This document shows, piece after piece, positions 1 to 6,201 of a stretch of 25,462 nucleotides of DNA. The stretch comes from CAYOZL01 sp964408435 (lineage in GTDB: Bacteria > Bdellovibrionota_C > UBA2361 > SZUA-149 > CAYOZL01), in assembly GCA_964408435.1 (NCBI GenBank), contig CAYOZL010000032.1, positions 1-25,462 of the forward strand, in the 5' to 3' direction. Below the pieces are notes generated by a model that was given only the letters and a program-made list of their open reading frames with translations, was not told the origin of the DNA and searched no databases. Position 1 is the stretch's first letter; each line of letters begins with the position of its first letter. The translations under genes and the position numbers were made by a program.

Positions 1-27
1 TAATGTAAAACCTTTTTGATTTTTCAT
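1..27 (-). CDS. Type IV pilin-like (prepilin) protein, N-terminus only, runs off the window
   Basis: Reading the minus strand from 27 gives MKNQKGFTL before the window ends. This is the classic prepilin leader: a short basic stretch, then Gly, then Phe-Thr-Leu. The prepilin peptidase PilD cuts between G and F and methylates the Phe; the following, unseen, residues would form the hydrophobic assembly helix. The start is supported by a good ribosome site, AGGAG, five bases before the ATG (around 33-37), and by a sigma-54-type promoter at 115-132. It could be a major pilin, a minor pilin or a type II secretion pseudopilin; nine residues cannot tell. Only the start is seen, so the family call rests on the leader motif plus promoter type. 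Confidence 0.7.
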
Positions 28-114
28 TTTATCTCCTACGTATACGTTTATTAAAAATCTCTTTAAAAAACATTCCTAAAGAGAAAAGATAAAAAAATAT
101 CTCTGCACTCTATG

Positions 115-132
115 ATGCAAAACTGATGCCAA
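115..132 (-). promoter_or_regulatory. Sigma-54 (-24/-12) promoter for the prepilin-like gene
   Basis: On the minus strand this reads TTGGCATCAGTTTTGCAT, close to the RpoN consensus TTGGCAC-N5-TTGCA, with one change (C to T at the end of the -24 block). The invariant GG (130-129) and GC (118-117) are exactly 12 bases apart. Transcription would start near 105, giving a leader of roughly 80 bases before the ATG at 27. RpoN control of pilin genes is well known in several proteobacteria. No activator gene is in the window. Confidence 0.65.
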
Positions 133-261
133 AGTGAGTAAAAAAACAGTAATTTTAAGAGAAATATTAAAAAATGAGTAATTTTAGCCACTTACTGTAA
201 TTCAAGAGAGAATTGATATTGACTATATACTATAGAAGTAAACAATAGAGAGCTAAAAAAG

Positions 262-305
262 TGACATAAATTGTCGTTATAGACTAGTAGTGACAAAAAA
301 TGACA
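262..305. promoter_or_regulatory. Cluster of TGACA half-sites (possible regulator binding region)
   Basis: TGACA occurs at 262-266, 291-295 and 301-305, and the inverted half TGTC at 272-275. The spacings are about one helical turn (291 to 301, and TGACA-N5-TGTC at 262-275). They lie between the divergent prepilin promoter and the structured region. A weak sigma-70-like pair (TTGACT at 219-224, AACAAT at 241-246) lies just to the left. Binding is inferred from spacing only. Confidence 0.25.
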
Positions 306-678
306 ACGATAATAACAGTTTTTTGTATTTTTGAGTGTTCTTTTTATATTGGGATTAAAAGAAAAAGAATAAGTTGGTAACAAATTCAAACCTTTGAGTT
401 TAGCAAAAACCTCAAAGGTGCAGCTGAGTGAACCCAAAGAAAGACCAATTATGGAATTTTTTTGGGGACTCTCTTTGCAGGTTCAACCCAGCTGCGAATG
501 AGTCCAAAATAAAAGCGACGAGCGCCAAAACGAGAATTCGTTCAGGACTCGCCACTAGAAAAGAAACGCTTGGGCTTTGAGTGCGTTTATCGTGCCATGG
601 GGTCAGTAGTCCATGACTCTCTCCACCCAAGCGCCGCAAAACAGAAATCCGAATGGATTCCTGATTGCAAATCAAAAA

Positions 679-726
679 CGACGGCGGCGTACAGTGGTGT
701 TTCTCTTAAGTAAGAAACCGCCGTCG
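679..726. repeat. Strong hairpin, 9-bp perfect GC-rich stem
   Basis: CGACGGCGG (679-687) pairs perfectly with CCGCCGTCG (718-726). A second small stem sits inside (TTTC 700-703 with GAAA 714-717). No T-run follows on either strand, so it does not look like a simple terminator. Confidence 0.7.
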
Positions 727-794
727 AAAAATGCTAAGCACCACAATAAAGCTTTCCCAAGCGGGCGCTTCATTCGGTTCTTAGCAAAGGCGAT

Positions 795-843
795 GACACC
801 GTCTATGAGACATCCCTAATGATGGGAGTCTCATATTAGTGTC
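795..843. repeat. Three-tier stem-loop
   Basis: GACAC (795-799) pairs with GTGTC (839-843); ATGAGAC (805-811) pairs with GTCTCAT (828-834); TCCC (813-816) pairs with GGGA (824-827), leaving a seven-base loop and small internal loops. The nesting of three stems in register is typical of a folded RNA and does not look like chance. Confidence 0.7.
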
Positions 844-1118
844 ACGGTGCCGCGAACGGTTCAGCTGGCGAAAAAGTTGCCGCTACTGTGACCGGAACGA
901 TGACGACCGACGTGCAAGGGAACAGGGGAATTCGACGCAAAAAAGCTGGTATTATAGTTCTTCTGTCCGCTCGAAACGCCGGGAGGCGATTCTGAGAAAG
1001 AATTTCCATTGACCAGAAAGTTTCGTGTGAAACTGTTCATAAGATTGTCCTCATAGAGAAATTGAAAAAAGTGTTGGCAGAAAAAAAGCATTTACATGCA
1101 CATTCTCAAACTGCCGAA

Positions 1119-1155
1119 TTGAGATGCTTTGGACTATTTGCCCAAAGCATCTCAA
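1119..1155. repeat. Perfect 14-bp inverted repeat
   Basis: TTGAGATGCTTTGG (1119-1132) and CCAAAGCATCTCAA (1142-1155) are exact reverse complements around a nine-base loop. No T-run follows on either strand, so a factor-independent terminator is not obvious. It may be part of the structured region or a protein-binding palindrome. Confidence 0.75.
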
Positions 1156-1180
1156 TACTAATAAATCCTTATATTTGTTA

Positions 1181-1230
1181 CCGACTCTAAGAAGCAGCTT
1201 AAACATTAAGCTAATAATCCTTAGAATCGG
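1181..1230. repeat. Nested hairpin
   Basis: CCGACTCTAAG (1181-1191) pairs with CTTAGAATCGG (1220-1230) at 10 of 11 positions. Inside it, AGCTTAA (1196-1202) pairs perfectly with TTAAGCT (1206-1212) around a three-base loop. It is the rightmost element of the structured stretch. Confidence 0.65.
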
Positions 1231-1364
1231 ATATACAAGTCTACTGAATATTAAATGATTTAAAGAACAAAGGAGCGACAAGATACCATTTTGGTAGGAA
1301 TAGTCAAGAGCTTCTACTTATTTTTAATTCATCTTTTAGAATGAGAGGTACTTAGGAATTTCTT

Positions 1365-1401
1365 AAAAGGGCGCTTTAACAGCTTATCAAAGCGCCCTTT
1401 T
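1365..1401. terminator. Bidirectional factor-independent terminator
   Basis: AAAAGGGCGCTTT (1365-1377) and AAAGCGCCCTTTT (1389-1401) form a perfect 13-bp stem with an 11-base loop and give a T-run on both strands. It lies 25 bases past the stop of the minus-strand gene ending at 1427, and could also end any plus-strand transcript from the structured region. Confidence 0.85.
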
Positions 1402-1426
1402 GGAGAGGAGCTCAAGAAGTAACAGA

Positions 1427-1693
1427 TTATTTAAGAGTAGAAATCTGCCAATCTCCAGGAAAATCCGAATTAAGAACATGACGGAGTTGATCTAGAACGG
1501 CCTCATCTGCTACTCGTTTGCCGAAGTTGATCGTTATTTCCTTGTGCCCAAGCTCTGCCTTTACAGCATTTTCACCTTTACTGTGTTTTTCACCAGAGCG
1601 AATTTTAGTTGCTCCAAACCTTGAAAGAAAGGAGTCTAATTCAGAGCTTGCACTGTCCTTAGCTCGATTGCCCTTTTTGTTCTTCCTTGCCAT
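1427..1693 (-). CDS. Small basic hypothetical protein (88 aa)
   Basis: I do not recognise this protein. It begins MARKNKKGNRAKDSASS, a strongly basic disordered-looking head, and then becomes more ordered, with a final part containing KEITINFGKRVADEAV and ending in a Trp-Gln-Ile-Ser-Thr run. There is no membrane segment, signal peptide or cysteine. The frame extends upstream to an ATG at 1744 (105 aa), but the inner ATG at 1693 has a GAAGG ribosome site nine bases away and the outer one has none, so I chose the inner start. It lies downstream of the TonB-like gene on the same strand and is followed by a strong terminator, so the two may share a transcript. Confidence 0.6.
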   Translation of the reverse strand: MARKNKKGNRAKDSASSELDSFLSRFGATKIRSGEKHSKGENAVKAELGHKEITINFGKRVADEAVLDQLRHVLNSDFPGDWQISTLK

Positions 1694-1808
1694 TTCTTGT
1701 AACCTTCGTGTTAAACCATGAATACTATGTAGAAATATCTGCATAGTGAAATACCTAAGTACGACTCAGTTTTTTTAACAAAATCTTAATAAAAATTAAA
1801 GTAATAGC

Positions 1809-2822
1809 TTATTTTAACCCAGTAGACAGTAGTAACCATCTTCTCTCTCTAGGCGGATCTCCTGCCTTTTCTGCCCAGGTTTTAGCCTTAAATATAAAAT
1901 GAATATTCCCATCATCTAAACTAGCTGATAGGGCAGGGTTCTTATCCCAAAGACCTGTTTTAACAGAGCTAGAAACAACTCTATCAAAGCTAGTAGAGCC
2001 TGAAGATTCTACAGCGTTTATACTTACTAGTTTACCAGTCTTGTCCATCCTAGCGTGTATTACAGAGAACCTCCTACCACTTCTAGCTTGCTGGTAAGTA
2101 ACACTAGCCCAGTTCTTTGAGCGTAGAGATGAAAAAACCTGTAGGGCTACTCTTCTAACAAAAACAGCATACTGTTCAGCTTTTGCATTTAGTAAGGTAA
2201 CTTCTCCTTCAGAAACTCCTGGTAAGTATGTAGAGCTACCCTGGGGGATATACTTAAATGGTTTGTAGCTACTTAGATTCTGCGCTGCTTTAGATGCGCT
2301 AGTTCCTGAATTGTTACTAGGACTGTTGGAGCGGAATTTTGTAAAGCCAGTTAAATCAGGTTTTTGGGTTTTTGGGTCTTGTTTAGTGTTTAGACTAGGA
2401 GTAAGGCCAGGATCTGGATTGAGACCAGGACTAAGACTAGGATTAAGATTAGGACTAAGATTCTTAGTCGGTAAATTCTTAATCTTAGTCTTAATCTTAG
2501 TCCTAGCCTTAACCTTCTTCTTTGTCTTAACTCTTACCTTAGCTAATTCATCAAACCCTCTTTTAACCTGCTCTTTCTCTACAACAGTATTTTTTGAAGC
2601 CCTATTCTTTGTCTCAGGAATTTTCTCACTCTGTTTAATCTCTGACTCTGGAACTATCCTAGCTTTCTGTCTAACTTCCTGAATAAGGTCTAAATTCAAA
2701 GTACTGATCTTTGTATTAGCTTTAAGCTCTGTTTCACTCACACTTAAGATGACAAATAAATGTAATAATATAGAGAATATAAGCGCTATAATCTTAAAAC
2801 TCATGTTATTGCTTTCTGTCAT
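1809..2822 (-). CDS. TonB-family energy transducer-like protein (337 aa)
   Basis: The layout is that of a TonB/TolA-type protein: a short cytoplasmic head, one membrane helix (about residues 9-28), a long periplasmic arm, and a C-terminal domain. The arm is unusual: a Lys/Arg-rich block (96-120) followed by Asn-Pro/Ser-Leu/Gly-Leu repeats (121-145). The last domain (about 207-316) runs from TLLNAKAEQYAVFVRRV through MDKTGKLVSINAVESSG to DDGNIHFIFK, which fits the TonB C-terminal fold (alpha-beta-beta, with the usual 'SSG' and 'DG.I.F.F' features). Such proteins carry inner-membrane proton-motive energy to outer-membrane partners; no ExbB/ExbD genes are present here. The start at 2822 has no clear ribosome site; a second Met at residue 7 is possible. 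The gene is divergent from tatA, with about 40 bases between starts. Confidence 0.7.
   Translation of the reverse strand: MTESNNMSFKIIALIFSILLHLFVILSVSETELKANTKISTLNLDLIQEVRQKARIVPESEIKQSEKIPETKNRASKNTVVEKEQVKRGFDELAKVRVKTKKKVKARTKIKTKIKNLPTKNLSPNLNPSLSPGLNPDPGLTPSLNTKQDPKTQKPDLTGFTKFRSNSPSNNSGTSASKAAQNLSSYKPFKYIPQGSSTYLPGVSEGEVTLLNAKAEQYAVFVRRVALQVFSSLRSKNWASVTYQQARSGRRFSVIHARMDKTGKLVSINAVESSGSTSFDRVVSSSVKTGLWDKNPALSASLDDGNIHFIFKAKTWAEKAGDPPRERRWLLLSTGLK
2400..2516. repeat. Low-complexity repeats and self-complementary stretch inside the TonB-like gene
   Basis: Short units such as CTAAGA, GATTAAGA and AGGACTAAGATT recur at about 2429-2462, and their reverse complements (AATCTTAGTC, TCTTAGTCCT) recur at 2480-2513. 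At the protein level these code the Pro-Asn-Leu-Ser arm and the Lys-Thr-Lys block. The two halves could fold on each other in the mRNA, and slippage at these units would change arm length. Confidence 0.55.
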
Positions 2823-2836
2823 ATAACTACTATAAT
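2809..2836 (+). promoter_or_regulatory. Sigma-70-type promoter for tatA
   Basis: A perfect -10 box TATAAT (2831-2836) is preceded, 16 bases away, by TTGCTT (2809-2814), a weak -35. Transcription would begin near 2843, which excludes an ATG at 2837 as the translation start and supports the TTG at 2864. Confidence 0.5.
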
Positions 2837-2863
2837 ATGATTAAGACTTTTGGAGAAAAGAAA

Positions 2864-3064
2864 TTGTTTGGACTAGGCCCATCAGAATTAATTGTAATAC
2901 TTGTTATTTTCGTCTTCTTTTTTGGTATTCGTAGGTTGCCTGAAATTGGCACTGGAATAGGTGAGGGTATAAGAAACTTTCAAAAGGCTTTTAAAGAGAC
3001 TAAGTCTGAGGGAAGTAAATCTATTAATGCTGAGAGCACTAGTAGTAGCGAAGAAAATAATTAA
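2864..3064 (+). CDS. tatA: Sec-independent protein translocase subunit TatA
   Basis: TatA forms the size-variable pore of the twin-arginine pathway, which moves folded proteins across the inner membrane. The sequence shows one N-terminal membrane helix starting FGLGPSELIVILVIFVFFFG, the hinge 'G-IRRLPEIG', an amphipathic helix with GEGIRNFQKAFKE, and a short acidic, Ser-rich tail. The frame is open to an ATG at 2837, but that ATG directly follows the -10 box. The TTG at 2864 has GGAG eight bases before it and gives the family-typical start M-FGLGPSEL (66 aa). It could be a TatA/E or TatB type; the short tail and FG(L)GPSEL favour TatA. No tatB or tatC is nearby. Confidence 0.88.
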   Translation: MFGLGPSELIVILVIFVFFFGIRRLPEIGTGIGEGIRNFQKAFKETKSEGSKSINAESTSSSEENN

Positions 3065-3114
3065 TAAATTATAGAGCCTCGAAATACTTATTGTGTCTGT
3101 GTAGCTACTGCCTG

Positions 3115-3132
3115 TTAAGCTCTATTGCTTAA
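3115..3132 (+). terminator. Small hairpin downstream of tatA
   Basis: TTAAGC (3115-3120) pairs with GCTTAA (3127-3132) around a six-base loop, about 50 bases past tatA. The tract after it is only moderately T-rich. The glucarate-dehydratase-like frame begins immediately to its right. Confidence 0.3.
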
Positions 3133-4086
3133 TCATTTATCGCCCGTCTTGCAGGTCTTGACTATGAACTAGGTGAGATTAGGGGAAAAGGTGCGCTTTC
3201 TTGGCTTAGGGACCGACGAGTTTGGGACAATCTCGATGATATCGTTGAATTCTTCCAAGATGGTCTAAAGCTTACAGGATGCAAATCTGCCAAGCTAAAA
3301 GGAGGAGTCTTTGACCCATGGTACGAAGTAAGAGTTATGAAAGCTCTTAAGTCGAAGATGCCGGAGATAAACTGGATTTGGGATCCAAATGGAGCAATGC
3401 AAACCCCAGAACTTGCTCATGAGGTTTGCAATGAGTTAGCAGATGTATGCCAATTCATTGAAGATCCGGTTCTTACACAAGAAACGATGGCGGCAACACA
3501 GAAGCTTTTGGGAAATTTACCACTTGCTACTAACATGTGCGCTCCTGATATGGATACACATGAGTCGGCGAGAAAGTCTGGAGCGTTTAAAATCTCCTTA
3601 GCTGGAGATATCCACTATAGTGGTGGTTTGGATAATTCCTTGCAGTTTGCATACTGGTGTTTGCAAGAAGGCTTCGGATTTGGAAATCATTCAAATCTTT
3701 CAACCTCCATTTCCAATATGGCAACTGCTCATATGGGAGTCTTGGTGCCTAAGCAAGTTTTCGGCTTCGACACGCATGGTCTTTATTCAGGTGGGCGCGA
3801 ACTTGTTCCTGATTCTATTGTGCCAGTCGATGGTCAAATTAGGGTTCACGATGACAGCGCGGGCTTAGGATTTGAAGTTAACCAAAGATATTTGAGAGAT
3901 CGACGTAAGGCTGCCGAGAAGCTTTCTAATCTCGGCATCCCATTTCATGCTCGCGCAGACGTTATCGCTACCAAAGCATTGTTTAAAGGCTATAAACCAA
4001 TTTCGGAACGAGACCCAGGAACACCTCATTGGATGTTAGCAGGTGTTCCTGGATATGAAATGCCTAAAAACCGTAGCTTTGGCTAA
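3133..4086 (+). pseudogene. 5'-truncated glucarate dehydratase-like gene (enolase superfamily)
   Basis: From 3133 a frame runs open to the stop at 4086 (about 317 residues) and reads as homologue from about 3142 (ARLAGLDYELGEIRGKGA). The barrel domain keeps the enolase-superfamily active site seen in D-glucarate dehydratase: the KLKGG lysine pair, DPNGA (Asp and Asn metal ligands), IEDP (Glu ligand), ATNM, an Asp near SLAGDIHY, GNHSN (catalytic His) and a following FDTH. Intact relatives have about 440 residues, so roughly the first 120-130, including the capping domain that closes the active site, are missing. A stop at 3130-3132 bounds the frame on the left. The only good ATG (3337) lies after the KLK motif, so translation from it would lack a catalytic base. 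It looks richer in G and C than its neighbours. Either a decayed transferred gene or a join in the assembly explains it. Confidence 0.8.
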
Positions 4087-4127
4087 AGCTTGCACTAAGG
4101 CCAAGTAAGAGAGTTGAGTTTTTTTTG

Positions 4128-4178
4128 AACGCAAATGAGTGGAACAAAGCTAGTCTTTGTTTCGCTTTCATTTGTGTT
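4128..4178 (+). terminator. Long hairpin after the dehydratase fragment
   Basis: AACGCAAATGA (4128-4138) pairs with TCATTTGTGTT (4168-4178), one G-T wobble, and AACAAAG (4143-4149) pairs perfectly with CTTTGTT (4155-4161). It lies between the convergent fragment and the minus-strand zinc-ribbon gene. No long T-run follows, so terminator function is probable, not certain. Confidence 0.5.
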
Positions 4179-4241
4179 TAGTTAAGTAATTTAAAATTAA
4201 ACTCCTCAAACCTAATAATCTAGAAAAGTACTACTATAGGT

Positions 4242-5300
4242 TTATGCAGCGTTAACGCTGTAAACTCTTGCGCTATACCAAGTCTCATTGCCTTTAATTT
4301 CTGGAATTACAACTGAAAAAGGAATTCTTAAGCTTGGAGTAATAGTTGTTCTATCATTTGATAAATCTGATTGAAGCTTAATTAAATTGTTCGCTCTAAT
4401 TGAGTTAATATTCTTAGCGTCTCTAAGTTTTGAATCTAAAGGAGCAATTAATCTTACTAGTTCAGTATTGTCTTTTGTAAACAATTTGGCTTCTATCATT
4501 AAGTTGTTATACGAATTAGTAGTAGAGTTAATAACTTCGCCTTTAATTAAGAAGGCTTTTTTACCGCTATCTAAGGTAAGTATCTCAGGCTTTAAAGAGC
4601 TTAGCTCTAGGCCAGCAGGTGCTACAGTAGCTAGAGATTTAGATTCTAGATTAAAGAGTTCATTTACAAATTGAGGTGTTTCATCGAAATTGTAAGCCCA
4701 AGCACATAATCCAAGTGTTACAAATAATGGTATTAGACAGAACAAAGCGAATTGCTTGTAGAATTCATTGCTGGATTTTATTCCAGTCTTATTTAGGCCT
4801 ATTGCATTTAAAAAAGACAGTCTTGGCTTATCGTTCTCATACAGAGAATCGTCTTCTATTTCATCTAATTCATCTTCATCAAATTGACCATCACCGAAAT
4901 AATAAGTTGGTTTAGCAGGAGTAGAGTAGTTAGTATTAGAAGCTGTAGCTAAAGCTTCGTTTGGTTTAACGTTTAGGGGCTTTGGCCAATCAATTTTTTG
5001 TTCGCTTATTGTTTTACTTTCAGCTTTCTCGTTTTCGAATTTGTATTTATTTAATGTGTTATCTATAGCTTTATTCGTAGAGTAGCTTGGAATTGCATTG
5101 CTGGATACAGAGTCGTAGATTGTATTAGCCATCGGATTTGAATGGGCATCTATTAAATCTAGTTGTTTTGCCATTGTCACTTCTTTGAAGTAGTGGCCAC
5201 ACCTAGAACAATGAAATAATGGCTCTAGTGCCGGGTCTAAATGTAGATTAACCGCAAATTTTGTATTACACGAAGGACATTCGATTACACTACTGCCCAT
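4242..5300 (-). CDS. Zinc-ribbon membrane protein with DUF3426-like C-terminal domain (352 aa)
   Basis: The N-terminus is an MJ0042-type zinc ribbon with Cys8-x2-Cys11 and Cys31-x2-Cys34 (ECPSCNTKF, HCSRCGHYF). A long polar linker follows, with an acidic stretch (about 138-156), then one membrane helix (about 183-204), then a likely beta-sandwich domain (about 235-350) with the 'G.VINSTTNSYNNL' pattern of DUF3426/FxLYD-like domains. So the zinc ribbon is cytoplasmic and the sandwich periplasmic. The family is common in proteobacteria; its role is not established as far as I know. A strong ribosome site, GGGAGG, sits before the ATG. It is divergent from rlmB, with about 90 bases between starts. 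Confidence 0.8.
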   Translation of the reverse strand: MGSSVIECPSCNTKFAVNLHLDPALEPLFHCSRCGHYFKEVTMAKQLDLIDAHSNPMANTIYDSVSSNAIPSYSTNKAIDNTLNKYKFENEKAESKTISEQKIDWPKPLNVKPNEALATASNTNYSTPAKPTYYFGDGQFDEDELDEIEDDSLYENDKPRLSFLNAIGLNKTGIKSSNEFYKQFALFCLIPLFVTLGLCAWAYNFDETPQFVNELFNLESKSLATVAPAGLELSSLKPEILTLDSGKKAFLIKGEVINSTTNSYNNLMIEAKLFTKDNTELVRLIAPLDSKLRDAKNINSIRANNLIKLQSDLSNDRTTITPSLRIPFSVVIPEIKGNETWYSARVYSVNAA

Positions 5301-5392
5301 AATAGCACCTCCCTTTACAGCTCAAGCCATATAGCTTAAACAATTATAACTTTTCCATCCCTACTATTAGGTTTATATTTACTGAGTAAATC

Positions 5393-6184
5393 ATGCAAGA
5401 TAAAAATTCCGTATACGTTTTAGGTAGAAAGCCACTTTTAGAGATTCTAAAGTCTCATCCACAGGATATTGAGAGAGTTTATCTAAGGAATTCAATTAAG
5501 CTAGATAGTGACATTAAATTACTCTTAGATTCTGAGCTGTCATCAGAGTTTATTTCATATGTTGATGCTGAAAAACTAGATCAAATTACTAATAGTACTC
5601 AAAAAAATAAAAACACTAAGAATGAAAACCAAGCAGTTAGAAATCAAGGGGTTGTTACTGCGCTAAAAAAGAAAAAAGAAATTTCTTTTGATGATTTAAT
5701 TAATACTTCGCTTAGCAAAAATAAATTCATTTTAGCACTAGACCAAGTTCAAGATCCTCATAATCTAGGAGCAATTCTAAGAGTGGCGGAAAGTTTAGGG
5801 ATAGACGGCGTAGTTAAAACTAAGAAGCATTGTGCAGATGAAAATACCGCAACGGTAGTTAAAACTAGTGCAGGGGCTAGTTACTTTTTGCCTGTTGTAA
5901 CAATTGCTAATTTAGCTAATGGGCTAAATAAGTTAAAAAAGAAAGGCTACTGGATAATCGGCTCATCTTTAGAAGATAGAAGTATTGATATTTCTAGCCT
6001 AGATGCCAACAGACCTGTAGTTTTAGTTATGGGTAGTGAGGGTAAGGGAATAAGACAACAAACTTCACAAATTTGTGATTATTTAGTTAAGATTCCAATG
6101 CAGGGAAAATTGCAGTCTCTAAATGTTTCAACTGCAACAAGTATTTTAGTATACGAAATTAATAGATTAACAAAGGCAGATTAA
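5393..6184 (+). CDS. rlmB: 23S rRNA (guanosine-2'-O)-methyltransferase RlmB / TrmH family
   Basis: This SpoU-class enzyme puts a methyl group from S-adenosylmethionine on a ribose 2'-OH of rRNA (G2251 in E. coli 23S). The N-terminal substrate-binding domain begins VYVLGRKPLLEILK, the RlmB hallmark. The catalytic knotted domain (about 111-263) has all three motifs: NLGAILR (N124, R130), VMGSEGKGI (E216) and IPMQGKLQSLNVSTA (N244). A Lys/Asn-rich linker (about 70-96) joins the domains. Length 263 is normal. The ribosome site before the ATG is weak. trpS follows after 17 bases, so the two are probably co-transcribed. A different member of the TrmH family, acting on tRNA, cannot be fully excluded. 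Confidence 0.88.
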   Translation: MQDKNSVYVLGRKPLLEILKSHPQDIERVYLRNSIKLDSDIKLLLDSELSSEFISYVDAEKLDQITNSTQKNKNTKNENQAVRNQGVVTALKKKKEISFDDLINTSLSKNKFILALDQVQDPHNLGAILRVAESLGIDGVVKTKKHCADENTATVVKTSAGASYFLPVVTIANLANGLNKLKKKGYWIIGSSLEDRSIDISSLDANRPVVLVMGSEGKGIRQQTSQICDYLVKIPMQGKLQSLNVSTATSILVYEINRLTKAD

Positions 6185-6201
6185 GAAATGGGGAAAAGAT
6201 A

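Larger units (their letters stand above)
386..1230. ncRNA. Candidate large structured RNA region (no protein gene seen)
   Basis: Open frames here are short and overlapping on both strands, with none that looks like a protein. The stretch holds an almost unbroken series of stem-loops: 390-398/411-419 (9 bp); 420-434/480-495 (imperfect, continued by CAAAGA/TCTTTG); 499-504/545-550; 567-574/626-633 (8 bp) enclosing 596-600/611-615; 642-650/655-663; 679-687/718-726 (9 bp); 749-752/767-770 with 756-758/763-765; 795-843; 857-871/877-894; 977-980/985-988 closed by a GGGA (GNRA) loop; 1019-1024/1029-1034; 1119-1132/1142-1155 (14 bp); 1181-1230. Much of it looks more GC-rich than its neighbours. I could not match it to RNase P RNA, tmRNA, 6S RNA, SRP RNA, group I or group II introns by their conserved motifs. 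Strand is unknown; a plus-strand transcript could end at the terminator at 1365-1401. It could instead be several separate palindromic elements or a decayed mobile element. Confidence 0.35.

Noticed and set aside
386..640. Integron attC-like sites
   Set aside because: The hairpins lack the GTTRRRY/RYYYAAC end boxes and no recombinase or cassette genes are adjacent.
420..900. tmRNA, RNase P RNA, SRP RNA or group II intron
   Set aside because: The conserved blocks I know (the tmRNA T-loop end and tag, GAGGAAAGUCC, GGAAGGAAGCAG, domain V) were not found on either strand.
412..1281. Short open frames on both strands in the structured region (for example 412-675 minus, 613-819 plus, 861-1091 minus)
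   Set aside because: They overlap, lack ribosome sites, contain no recognisable domain and coincide with the hairpins; inverted repeats tend to keep frames open on both strands.
525..1630. A short likeness (T-K/R-I-R-S-G, or SPERILV on the other strand) between the region near 520-545 and the hypothetical gene near 1600
   Set aside because: Only six or seven residues match and the flanks do not, so it cannot show that the region is a decayed copy of the 1427-1693 gene.
4387..4915. Plus-strand open frames opposite the zinc-ribbon gene
   Set aside because: They are shadows of the minus-strand gene, whose domains and ribosome site are clear.
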